From Eopsaltria australis (Eukaryota; Chordata; Aves; Passeriformes; Petroicidae), in contig JAVTVJ010000347.1 in the NCBI GenBank assembly GCA_034509425.1, positions 1,054,001 to 1,118,000 on the forward strand: DNA of 64,000 nucleotides, in the 5' to 3' direction. This document shows, one piece after another, positions 50,846 through 62,155 of this stretch. A program made the position numbers and the translations under genes. Numbering within the stretch: position 1 is the stretch's first letter; each line of letters opens with the position of its first letter. The notes under the pieces were generated by a model. That model searched no databases. It was not told the origin of the DNA and saw only the letters and a list, made by a program, of their open reading frames with translations.

Positions 50846-53800
50846 GAGTTAAAGGAGTCACCATGTTTGGTACCATTCCAAGCCATGCACACGACTGGGA
50901 ATCAGACAAACTCACATGAACCAGGAGAACAGCAACTATTCCCCTTTCTGCTTTTTACCCTTGGGCAAATCATGTCACCTCTCTCTTTTAATGTTGCAAT
51001 CTAAAAAGGTATTTGGCATTTATTGGTATATTTATTCCAATTGCAGGGCCCTTGTGGCCAGGTTTATCAACAATATTTGATTTCTTTCTCCTGAAACACA
51101 GAGGATGAAGACAGACAGGGATTGAATCCAGGTTTTCACCTACAGAATCATTCATGAACAGCTGCTCAACAAATAGGTAAACTCAGTATATAATTACAAA
51201 TATATGTGTCTGGCAGTGAACCAAGTGTAAAAGTAATTTTGCTTTAAACCTATTTCTCAAAAATATCTAAATTAGAAAAAAAAAGCACGAGTTTAATTTT
51301 CATCAGAAGCATCCCAGCAGAATTCTGAGTGTAGTGCTTACAGGCTAACTCCAAAACTGCTAAAATAGAATTCTCTGTGATTCATAATTAATTTTGCCAT
51401 TGCCATTTTTTATGTTTAATATTTTATCTTTTAGCTCATTTTTCCACCCTCTGCTGTAGATCGTCGGTCATCTGCTGATACTCTTCCCTTGATAAAGTGC
51501 TAAACAGGCACTTTATGATATTGGGAAGTTTGTCTTGGGATTTACTAATTGTGTGAGCAACACCTCAAAGGCAATGTTTCCTGATAAGCTGGACATTGCA
51601 GAAAAAAGGAAATCTCCTCCTTGGGTAGTTTCCAAGTAAAGTTTGCACATTATTTTTTCAACTACTGTGGGACATCTGCACTCTGCAAAAAAAAAATCTA
51701 GGCCAAACTTTCAAACTGTGTTTCCGTCTGTGATTCATGCTGCACACCCTATGCAGCAGGGTGTGACTCTGCATGTTGGGAACATGTTTGTACAGATCCT
51801 CGCTGGATGCCTGTAAAACACAATGGTTATTTCTGACAGAGAAACAAACTTGCTCAGTAAGTAGAAAATGCTCCTCTGCTATCAACTTTCACACTACAGT
51901 TTTTGTTTTAAAGTTTTTTTTTTTAAAAGGTCCAGCACTTGCGGCCACTCGCAGACAGTACTTTGGAGGTGTCCATTGAAGGCCAGGTGTTCCTTTTATG
52001 AGAAACACAGCAGAAAGTATTGATTCCTTTCACCAGTTCATCTGTCAGGCTGGTAGCAGAAAAAGCTGCTACCCTCTAGAAATGGTTAAAAAGGTAATAA
52101 CTGAAGTGACACTGCTCTCCCATGGGATCTCTTGGCTGTCTGTTATTCCTCCGACCACACAGATCGTGGCACAGGTAGTTCTAATACAATCTTTTGTCAG
52201 TAGACTTAGAAGACTCAACGTGTCTTCTTTATATGGTCTCCTTTTGATTCCTTTTGAGTGAGATCTCATGTCAATACCACAGTCCCTCATGAAAGCTGTA
52301 TCATCCCTAGTGTCAAAGAAAGAGTCAAATGGCATAATGACACCTAGATACCCACCCAGGTTTTCCCTGTGGATAATAAAAGGCATCTAGATGTAAGCAG
52401 TTCCAGCTCCCTCTTATCCATAAACACTATAATTTCTTTCATATATATAAATACATAAAGAAAGAAGGACTTGGAACCCTTCCTCAAAATCCCTCTGGAG
52501 GAGTTGTATACAGCAGCTGGTTTGCAAATGCTGTTACCATGAAAATTCTGATTTAGAAGAAAAAGAGCACTCAAGCTCAGTGAAAACACAGTAGAAATTA
52601 ACCTTGGAAAAGAGCTCTTGAAGGAAATATTTCTTGGCTGCATTTTTCTCTCCCACACCAAGATGTGCTGTACTGACATTTTCTAAATGCTGTAGGTGTG
52701 GTCAGCAGTAAATCATGACTCTTCTGGGGAGTTCACTTCCCAGCACCTTCAGCTGTATTATGCCTTGAGGGTGGCTGTCTCACAGTGTACTCATGCGCAA
52801 CTCAGTACTTAGGCAAAGAATCTTCACATTCGTGTTACAACATGGGAAAAATATTTCTGTAACATTGGTACTTTTCCAATTGCATTTTCTCATACCTGAT
52901 GATCATCCTCATCCTTAAGGGCTCTTTAAAAGAAATGTCTTGGCTGTGTACACAGCTAGAGCCTTTAGGGTTCTGGCTTTTCTCAGGAAAATGTTTACCT
53001 TTCTGACAGAGTGCCAAGCATTAAAAACTCCTTCCTGCAGGATTGCAGTTAAAGAAGTCAAATTTAAAGGGAGAAATAAAATTAAAGCCAACAAGACAAC
53101 CTTGAGTTATCCATTATAACAGTTTGCAAGCTTGGAAGAAGATAAAAAGCAGCAAATTGCCAAAATAAAGGCTGGCAAGTTATGCAATTTGGTGTTTCAG
53201 TTGACAGAAAGAAGTATTTGGGTACCTAATCTCAGAGGTATCTGTGCATTACTACAGTGCTATGGATGTTAGGTCTGACCCAGCAACCTATCTAGTCATT
53301 ATTGAAATGCAATTGTATGACTAACACAGCTGAGTTGGTTTCATTCTTTTTAATGTACCTTGCTTTGTTAAAGATCTGTGTGCTCCTCTGATTGCCTTGT
53401 GTTCTTTGACTACACTAACACATTATGCATCATGCAGCATTGGTCTCTGCTTTAGGAAAATGGATTTGAAGGTTAGCTGTATCACATTGACACACAAAGT
53501 CTCACGAATTCATCCAGTGGTAAAAATGTAATAGATCACAATGGCTATTCACCAAGAAACTGCGAGGAATAAAACTACATTAAATACTTGTGTTGAAGAT
53601 AAAACTCTACCTTTGGTCATTTTGACTATTAATCAACATTTTTTTTAAAAGCTGGTTAACCCCATATGCTAATAATATTTACTACATTTAAAGTCAAACC
53701 CACAAACCAAACAGAGCAATACTGTTATATAGTCTGACTATATACTATGATATAATCTTATTGTTGTTGTTGTAGTTGTTGTCATTGTCATACTACACAT

Positions 53801-54440
53801 ATTGTACTGTTTTACCCACTACTGACAATTCTTTTTTTCCACTGTAAAATGAGAACAAGGCACTTTTACAAGCAAAACAATGTGACAGTTGAAGTTTCAT
53901 GAAAACCAAAATATGTTCCTTCATCCACTGAGTAAAGACTGATAGATTTTGTTATTGTCAAGTCAATAAAATCTAATTCAGGAGTTAATTTCTACTATTT
54001 AGGATATTTAAAGAGACATAATAAAATTAATTATGAGATTACTATAAAAATATGAGATAGTATTTTAATGTACAAGTGCCAGTAATGGAACAGAATACTT
54101 ACAATTTCTGTAATTTTGATCACTCTCAGTCTGTTTGCATCAACCTCAAGTACATGGATGGTTTTTCTTATTCTCCTGCTAATCCTTTCTCTTTCAAGAA
54201 ACAAACAGAAAAGGAGTGAGAACTGCTTGCTGTACAAAGTCTCATGTTTGTTCCAGATCTAGGCTGAGGGTTTGGAAGTTGTGCAGGCTTCTTCAGAAGT
54301 CTCCTGCATTAGCTAGAAGTCCTTGTTTGCCCTTCACTCATTTTCTTTTAGGCTTATATACTGTGAAAGCCCCAAGAGCTTCATCAGCAGACTAGTAAAT
54401 CCTATAACCAAGCTCAAGTGTAATCCTGCAATTCTGTGAC
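50846..54440. other. Gene-free interval with a TTG microsatellite
   Basis: No gene is recognised. Two overlapping minus-strand frames (105 codons at 52,069-52,386 and 111 codons at 52,344-52,679) have no visible domain and are compatible with chance. A short (TTG)n run at 53,760-53,782 is the only simple repeat of note. Confidence 0.55.
53760..53782. repeat. TTG microsatellite
   Basis: Four TTG units, an interrupting TAG, and two more TTG units form a short trinucleotide tract. Confidence 0.85.
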
Positions 54441-54645
54441 AAAAAACCAACCAACCAACCAACCAACCAACCTCAACAACAACAGCAAAAAAAAAACCCG
54501 AGAGAAAAAAAAAACAAAAACAAAAAAAACCCCAAAACCAACCAAAAAAAAAAATCAAACAAAAACCAAAACAAAAACCCAAAACAAAACAACGAAAAAA
54601 ACCAAAAATGCACACACCAAAAACAAACAAACAAACCAACCCCCA
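54441..54645. repeat. 205-nt tract made almost only of A and C
   Basis: The tract opens with seven CCAA-type units (54,447-54,472) and continues as irregular runs of A with AAC and ACC. I count only three T and six G in about 205 nt. The minus strand is therefore a T/G-only sequence, and open frames of 101 codons (minus) and 79 codons (plus) crossing it are low-complexity artefacts. It follows directly after AATTCTGTGAC, which resembles a CR1 3' tail, so it may have grown from one. Confidence 0.93.
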
Positions 54646-57600
54646 GGAAATCTTGAAAAGCTAGCCTTTCAGTAATATTTTCTCACCTCAAGTTCTGTTT
54701 CCAGTGAGGTAGGGGCGAAAGGGCTGAGAGACATGCCAGCTCCAAGGATTTGCCTTTTTGTGATGAGAAAGACAAAAGACTTCAAAGTTAAGTAAGAAAT
54801 ATAAAATTTGAAAGTGCTCAGAACTTTTCAAAATGTTACTTAAAAGGACTAGGATACTGAATTTGCAATATCTCTTATGTGCAGTCCTTCACATCTATCT
54901 GAATTCGAAAAAAAATGTTCTTGTAATGAGACTGTGAGGAAAAAAAGTCAGTTTAATTATTCTTCTTTTGAGTTATGCTTTTGCAGATGAGGAAATGTCT
55001 TTTTTCAATTTATGCAGTACCTAGCTGCCTAGTATAATCTTAATGGACCATTTTTATTACCGTTATGATAGAAATAGGAAATACAAGAAAACCAGAGCTT
55101 GCCTCTTTAAGTTTGGGGGACTTTTAAATTAATTTCTGCTTTTGTGCCAGCAAAATAGGAGTCAATGTTTTGCATTTAATGTTGCAAATGATACTGACAT
55201 TTTAGTTTTTACAAGAATGAGATTTCATGTTAGATTAGAACATTCAGCCAGACTTGTAGCACCCTGAATGTTCAACAAAGGTTAATACTCTGGTATTATC
55301 TTCAAGTTACATATGGATTAGTCATATTGTGGTAGACACTAGGTAAATCATAATTACGCTTATTAGGACCTGATAACTTCAGATTTCATCCATGAAAACA
55401 AGGATGGACCTCTTTTAGTCTTCTAAAAGGTGTTTAAGGCAATCGCCATAAATGCTTTTCTGTATTGCTAAGAGAAGGAAAGTTTGTAAAGTTGATGTCT
55501 TCCTGGAAATGCATGTCAAGGCATCTGTGATGTTCCAGGAGCAGCTCAGCTGTCTGGCTGGTGCAGACCCAGCACAGTTTGATGTAGAGGGCAGAGGGAG
55601 AAATGAGAGAGCATTGCTCTGCTCACCCAGCAGTTGTTCACCTGTTATGTGGAACTTCACATTATATAGGTGTGGGAGGTTATGTTATCATGTAGCCCTC
55701 TCCTGACTTTCATCGCCAACTTCATGTCAGCTTCAACTTCAGTCTTCATCAGCAATTAATGTTTGAAATCGTTGCTTCCCACTAAAGTCTTCAGGAGCAT
55801 TCCTCTCGACTCCAGGTGGGTGTACTGGGCTCTAAGTTGAACCTTTTGTGTTACCAGTAGAAAAATGTCATAAATTGCCAATAGGAGCATGAAGTATTTC
55901 AGCAGTGGCAGGACTACTTACTTTGATTTGGATTTGGTTTGGTTTTGACTTTTTTTTTTCTGAAGAAATCTAGGCAAACAACAAAATTGCATTTCTGTTT
56001 AAGCATTTACCGCTTGGAGCCAAAAACTAAATTGTAACACAGCAAAATAAACTGGTCATACACTGTAATGTTTCTTGTATTAAAAACACATTTCTATTAC
56101 TCCTTCAACCTATAATAAGGGAAAAAAATTCATCTCTGTGTGTTTGCTTTTCACTAGAAGCATCAGTCTCCTGGGGTTTCAGGCAAATACAATTCATGTG
56201 AGATACCATGTTGCAGCTCTCATCCCTCAAAGGCATGGGTGTGAGGGTCGACAAAGGTGAAATAATACTGGTTCTTATCCTACAGTTATGGTATCCCAAA
56301 TGCAAAAAGAAAGAGAAAAATTGTTAAAAAGACAATAAATATTATTGAAGTTTTTGGTCATTTTTAATAATTCATTGTGAAGTCATAAACTTCACTGAAG
56401 TAGGATTAAAAAAATATTATTTTTTTGTAGATAATTCTCCCAAACAGTCTTAGTTATTAGACATAAGGCCAGTTATATTCCAGAGAAATATAAATTTACC
56501 CTTATTTTTCATAGAAATTGAATGGAAAAAAATATAAAAGGACACCCATTTACACATCTAAAATACTTTCAAAAGCCAAGTTATATACATCCTGGAGGAG
56601 TTTTACTAGAGACTAATAAGAGAAAGATAGTGTTGGAGGTAGGCAGTAATTTCATTATTCAAAAGAGGGATGGGCAAATTCATATTCCTCAGATCCTGAT
56701 GGAGTTGTAACAGTAAGCAACAGGGGGATTTCCATGGCAGAGTGTCTTTTCCGGAATAAGTCAAATAAAAACAAATGCAGTAAACTGAACATCTGTATTG
56801 TTCATTACCTGAAGTCATCCTCACTGGGAAAGAGAGATGAGCTCTCTCAGTGATCTTCCTCTGTCACAGGTTATAATCAGCCTGTAGGACCATTTTGGAA
56901 AGTGTTGTTTTCCCACCTGGCCACTGTGTGTCTGGCTCAGGCACAGGTCTTCTGGAAGCAAAATGACTTTAAATTTCCCTCCTTTCAGGCACTTCCAAAC
57001 AGAGGGTCACTTTGTAGTCACAGTAACCAGCTGTGGGCACATGGCTGCAAAGCCCTCCTTCAACTTCCTTCCTCAGAGACAGACCCAGCAGCTCTGCCTG
57101 TCCAGGTGTCTTTCTCACAGTGAATTCTGATTAGCATTCTGTGCTGTACTGTGCTCTAAAGGGCTTCTTCACAAAATGTAAAAATATTTGTATTTCTTTC
57201 CTTCAGAAATCCTGCCTCATCTGGCTTGTGTCACATTTTTGCCAAAGCAAATCATGGCATTAACTACCACAGAAATGGACTTTATTATTTACTCCAATGA
57301 AATCTGAAAGCTCTGCAGAAGCTACAGCTTCTTACTGCTGTTCAGTGACCCAGCAGCTGCCATGCATGGAAGAAAATAGGCTGTTTCTTACTGTGCTCTA
57401 AGTGGCTACTTGTGCAACATTGGATTCAGCATGATACCCCGAAATGCCTGTTTGCCTGTATACTCTGTCTGTTCAGCTTCTCCAGCTTGCTCCTTTACAC
57501 TGCTTTCCTCCTGCAGCTGTTGCATTGGGTGCTGACACTGGAAGCCAGGAACGCTTCAACTGCAATGGGGTGAAGGCAGAGCATCCCTGTGGAGCATTCT

Positions 57601-59455
57601 GCTGCTGGAGATAAGCTTGTCCTCAAACCTAAAGGAGCATTCAAAACCAGACTACTTTCTGTAGGTGCCTCACTAGTGACAGAGTGGCTCCCGGGAGCAT
57701 GCTGGGGGATAGACTGTGCTGTGGATTATTTCCTCTTGAGACAAAAGCAAGCAAGTTCCTCTGCAATGAAGGATTTGATGTTTGCACTTCATTGGTGTTG
57801 CCTAGATACTGTAATGATTGATTCTTTAAAACACAAATAATCTTGCAAACAATAGAACATTATTAAGGTCCCAGAGTCAAGTACTCGAAAGATAGAAAAT
57901 GGCAGAGCTAAGATTGGCCAGGAAACCTTAATTCAGCCATCTTTTGCTGAATGCACTATGACACTTTAGTTACATAGGTCACCTGCTTCATTAAGCATGA
58001 AGAGAGACAGTGCTCCAACAGTGAGAAGTTGTGTATTTGCTTCTCACTCTTCACTGCATACCTCATGACCTTATTTGCCTCACATTATTCAAACACTGCT
58101 GTAAGGCAGAATTATTCATTTCCTCTAGGGTGTCAGAGTGTTGCACAAACATTCATTCATTCAGTCCCACAAAACTCAACTCATTTTTTGGTAAGAAAAC
58201 CAATACAGAATTTGTTTAAGGTCAGAGGTTTCTATCAGATTGAGGTGTCAGTCAAGATGACCTAAACCAGGAACTTTCAGAATACTTTGAACTAGATCTT
58301 CAGGAATAGCATCTGTTGACTTTAACTGCAACTTTTACCTATTTTATATGTAATAAAAGTTTGTTTGTAAATAGAGTTTGCACATTCACATAAATGTAAT
58401 GTACCTAACTCCTGATATTATAATAATGTATTTCTGATCTATTATGCTCTGAGAGATATTTTGAGTCTGCATTTTCTAATTCAGTGCTCATTGAGTTAGT
58501 GCTCACATATATTGGTCATTGGACACAGCACTGATGCCAGAGGTGTCTTCAAAATGCCTGGCAGACTGTCTATAATGCAACATTCTGAAGGAGTGGCTTT
58601 AGCATGAGGGCCTCTCATAAAGATACTACCCTTGGACCTTCACCATATCATTATTCATGATCTAAATGAATTGTGTTTAACCTTTCCTGAACCTCCATTT
58701 AAATTAAATGCTTATTAAATACATGTACAGCAATTGAATTTTTTTGTGCTCTCAGTATTTTAAGAAAATTGTATCCCCCATCTACACTGATGGAGCATAA
58801 GCTGCTTTATTATGTGAATTTACCTATTCTACATCTGAAGTTCTGCTCTAAATTTTACTATGAGCAGAGTTTCCTGGGCCTATTCTAAAATGTATTTACC
58901 TGTTCTTATATTACAGGATTCATATTGTTATTCATATTATATTCCAGCATATCTGTGTCTATGCAAGAAAATTTTCAGAAAACAAAAGAAGAGACTGCAA
59001 ATGCACCTTTACACAACTGCACAGTTCACAGTGTCCTACCATGAAAATATATTTGCCTTCCAAAGGCCTGGCAAAATGGCTCTAGATGTTTGCTGAGCAA
59101 TACAACAGTCTAACCCTAGTTGTGTCAGGTTTACTGTTAAAAAACAAAGAGGTTTTGCAACACAGAGCTCTGAAGTGTTCATGCTAATAACTAAGTTTTA
59201 TATTTGGTTCAGAGACTAAACTGAGAGCTGGACAGTTGAGAAAGGATCCTAACAGGACTTTATTATATGTTGAAACTTTCAGGCTTTTTTTGTGATGAAC
59301 AACCTATTGAAATAACTCTTTGGAAATACCTCCAGGAAGAAGTTGTTTTTCAGCAAAAAGATGTAACTACAGCTCTCAGAGTCACATGGAAACATAAAAG
59401 TAAAGCTTATTTCTCTCTGGGTTGCATATTAGCAATGTTAATTGAAAAAAATTAG
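54646..59455. other. Gene-free region, about 4.8 kb
   Basis: No recognisable gene or transposon is seen. Open frames are at most 84 codons and have no family likeness. No strong simple repeat or hairpin was noticed. Confidence 0.5.
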
Positions 59456-59522
59456 TAAGTGCCCCGTAGGGACCGAATTCAAATTTCTTTTTGATTTTAA
59501 TGGAATTTGGATGAGGCACTTA
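59456..59522. repeat. Eroded palindromic MITE-like element
   Basis: TAAGTGCC at 59,456-59,463 is the exact reverse complement of GGCACTTA at 59,515-59,522. The inner flanks GAATTC...GAATTT also pair loosely around TTGATTTTAATGG. This layout resembles an old palindromic repeat common in turtles and other sauropsids, with paired (T)TAGGTGCC arms around a TTGACTTTAATGGG-like core. The identification is from memory. Confidence 0.45.
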
Positions 59523-59907
59523 GTTAATAAATCTACCAATGATGTATAACTGAGTATAGAATTTTATTTGTTGCGTATCAGTATAAACTTTCTGTTGTTC
59601 TTTTTTGTTCAATTATGAACACATGGATTTGGATACACCCATTAAGATGTATGTGGCTAGATCCAAAACTCTTTGATACTATTGCATTTCGGACTGTGAC
59701 AGATTATTGAAATATTATTTAGCCATTACTAAAACATCTTTTTCATGACTTCTATATTTAGTTTTGTTAATTTTAGATGTATTGTCAGAGCTCATTTCCT
59801 GCAGCTTTTTTTGGCAATCCATGTAATCTATGCTTTGTCTGTTATAACCTGCTGATAAGTAGCCTTTGTTTGGTATATTATGTATGTAGATACACCAAAC
59901 AATATCA

Positions 59908-60356
59908 GGCTCAGTATTGTTTACTTTTTCATCAATGTCTTGGATGAAAGGGCAGAGGCCTCAGCAAGTTGCCTGAGGACACAAAGGTGTGAGAACTGGC
60001 TGATGCCCCAGAGGGCTGTGAAGCCCTTCAGAAGGACTGCAGCAGGTTGGAGACATGGGCAGAGAAGAACTGTCTGAAACTCAAAAAAGACAAATGCACG
60101 GTCCTGCACCTGGGGAGGAATAACTCCAGGCACCAGCACAGGCATGAGTTGATCTGCTGGAAAGCAGCTCTGCAGAGAAGGACCTGGGGACCCTGGTGGG
60201 CAACAAGCTGCCCCTGAGGCAGCAGTGTGCCCAGAATGCTGGCAGTATCCTGGGGTGCATGAGGAAGAACATTATCAGCAGGTCAACAGAGGTGATCCTG
60301 CCCCTCTACTCAGCCCTGGTGAGGCACATCTGGAATGCTCTGTCCAGTTATTTTTT
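59908..60356 (+). mobile_element. CR1 LINE, internal ORF2 fragment
   Basis: The plus strand reads as the 3' half of the CR1 reverse transcriptase ORF. Landmarks are TTTTTCATCAATGTCTTGGA, GAAGCCCTTCAGAAGGACTG, GTCCTGCACCTGGGGAGGAA, GAAGGACCTGGGGACCCTGG and CAGCAGTGTGCCCAGAATGC. One frame gives KLPLRQQCAQNAGSILGCMR and then ISRSTEVILPLYSALVRHIW, matching CR1 ORF2. The frame shifts more than once, and both ends are missing, so it is a dead internal fragment. Confidence 0.93.
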
Positions 60357-61954
60357 TCATCAGGTAAGACACCTAGACCAGTGTAAGATGATCATAGTAG
60401 AGCATCTTCTAAAGACAAGCATTTACCTGTTCTTTAAATTCTAAATATGCATCTAAGACTGAGGCTGTATCTTTCGTAACTATGCAGAGATTTTGCTAAT
60501 GCCAGCTAGGAGAGGTGATTTAGCCAAACTGGAGGTGTGAATTACTTCCACAGCATCAGCAGCCCTTGGATTCACTTGGAATCAGAAAACTGTTAATGCC
60601 ACTGAAAGACACTTATTCTCTGTTCTCTTGAGGGAGCTTCACATTCAGTACCACTTGAGTAATGTGGATGTGTGAGGAAGGAGAGACAGAGCAGGTGGAA
60701 AGACAGAAGGTTTTCACTGAAAAAAAGGTGATTACTGAATAAATATTTTCATCCTTCAGCTTCAGAGGAAAATATTGCAGTCTGAACAACTACTGTTGTA
60801 TTCTTCAGGGTTCTGTAAAATATATTTACTGCAAAAGTATTTAATTGTCCTTGTACTGTATAAAACAAAAGCAATGAAATAAGTGTCAGTCAAGTTAGCT
60901 GGAGAAGTTCAAAGCGTAAATTGATAAGGAGTTTTACACCTCTGAGACTTGATTCCAAAGAATATTATCATGCTTGTGATTTTTTAACTTGTACTACATA
61001 TTTTTATCTCCATACAAAACTCTCTTTAAGATAAAATGAAATATTTCATTGATTACTACAAGAGGGGTTCATTCTTACACTCTGTCTTCATTCTATCATT
61101 TTTTAAAATAATTGACAACATTTTACATTCTTCTTTTAAAAGATGGTAGACATTGTTTCCTCTAGAGTGTTCAGATTTTCCCCTATTTTTCCCCAATAGT
61201 ATTTGTAACCTCTTCAATCCAATTCTTTAAAGCTGTGTTCTGTGGTTTTGCTTGGCTTAAGGCACTCTGTACTGTCTAGTGCAAGTATTTATTTATTAAA
61301 AAAAAAAGGAAAAAAGCCACAATAAACTTTGCGATAAAAAGCTCAAAAGACTCGTCTGCTGACTTACACAGGTTTAAAAACACAACCCTAAGTTAGTTCA
61401 TTAATGATTGATTCTGAAGGTCCATCCTCTCAAACAGGCAGCCAAAATGTCCTGTGATAGTGCCTAAAGAATTTTTCAGAAGAATTAATCTACTGAAGAC
61501 CTTTGTTGTTTGGGGGGAATAAATTCACCAGGTTTGATATTGTGGTAGGTGTGGTGGAATTTTGGGAGAGATTCAAAAACCTGTGTAGCTTGTAGAAACA
61601 GGGACAGCATTGTAGCTACAAAAATCAGTGTAAAAAGGACTGAAGTGTTTCACTTGTGCAGAGTTTCACGTTCAATTTTTTACCAATTTCAGTGGAGCTA
61701 GAATGGCAGAGGGAGATGCTGTGATTCTTCTCAACACACGCCAATGTTGTTGGTAATGCAAAGATCCTTTTATTTTTGGGCTGTTTGGTGACGCAAAAGT
61801 TGCACAGAGCCCTGTGGTTACACAAAACCTATGGTTTTATCTGAATTTTGAAAACCTCCAAGGATGGGACAACCTGTTTTAATGTTGCATTGTCTGTTGG
61901 TGGTTTTTTTGTTGCTTGGCTGGTTGGTTTTGTTGTCCTGTGTGTGTTTTCATT
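60357..61954. other. Gene-free interval between two CR1 fragments
   Basis: No gene or repeat family is recognised. An A-rich run lies near 61,298-61,315. Confidence 0.5.
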
Positions 61955-62155
61955 TCTGCCATGCACCTCTCAGAGTTCCATGTCTCCTTTGACCTTCTTG
62001 TCATTCTGATTGCCACTACTGAGAAGACTTGAGCACTGTCATCTTTGTAGCTACCCTTCAAGTAGTTGCCACCTGCTGTAAGAACTTCCTTCACCTTCCC
62101 TCTGCTGTTCTGAACAAGCTCAGCTGCCTCAGCTTCTTGGTTAGGCAAGGCTTTA
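61955..62155 (-). mobile_element. CR1 LINE, diverged ORF2 C-terminal fragment
   Basis: On the minus strand the text reads YLKGSYKDDSAQVFSVVAIR in an open frame, which aligns with the CR1 ORF2 C-terminal motif YLKGGCKEDGARLFSVV. TTCTGAACAAGCTCAGCTGC on the plus strand is the matching antisense nucleotide landmark. The copy is short and strongly diverged. The 114-codon frame at 61,879-62,223 is this relic and not a gene. Confidence 0.82.

Noticed and set aside
50173..51004. Several 70-114 codon open frames on both strands.
   Set aside because: Up to about 50,845 they fall in a diverged CR1 copy; the frame running on to 51,004 shows no domain or homologue of its own.
52069..52679. Two overlapping minus-strand frames of 105 and 111 codons, first considered as a pseudogene.
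   Set aside because: No family likeness was found, the frames overlap out of phase, and the length is compatible with chance.
54334..54675. Phenylalanine- and glycine-rich 101-codon frame (minus) and lysine- and threonine-rich 79-codon frame (plus).
   Set aside because: Both are translations of the A/C-only low-complexity tract.
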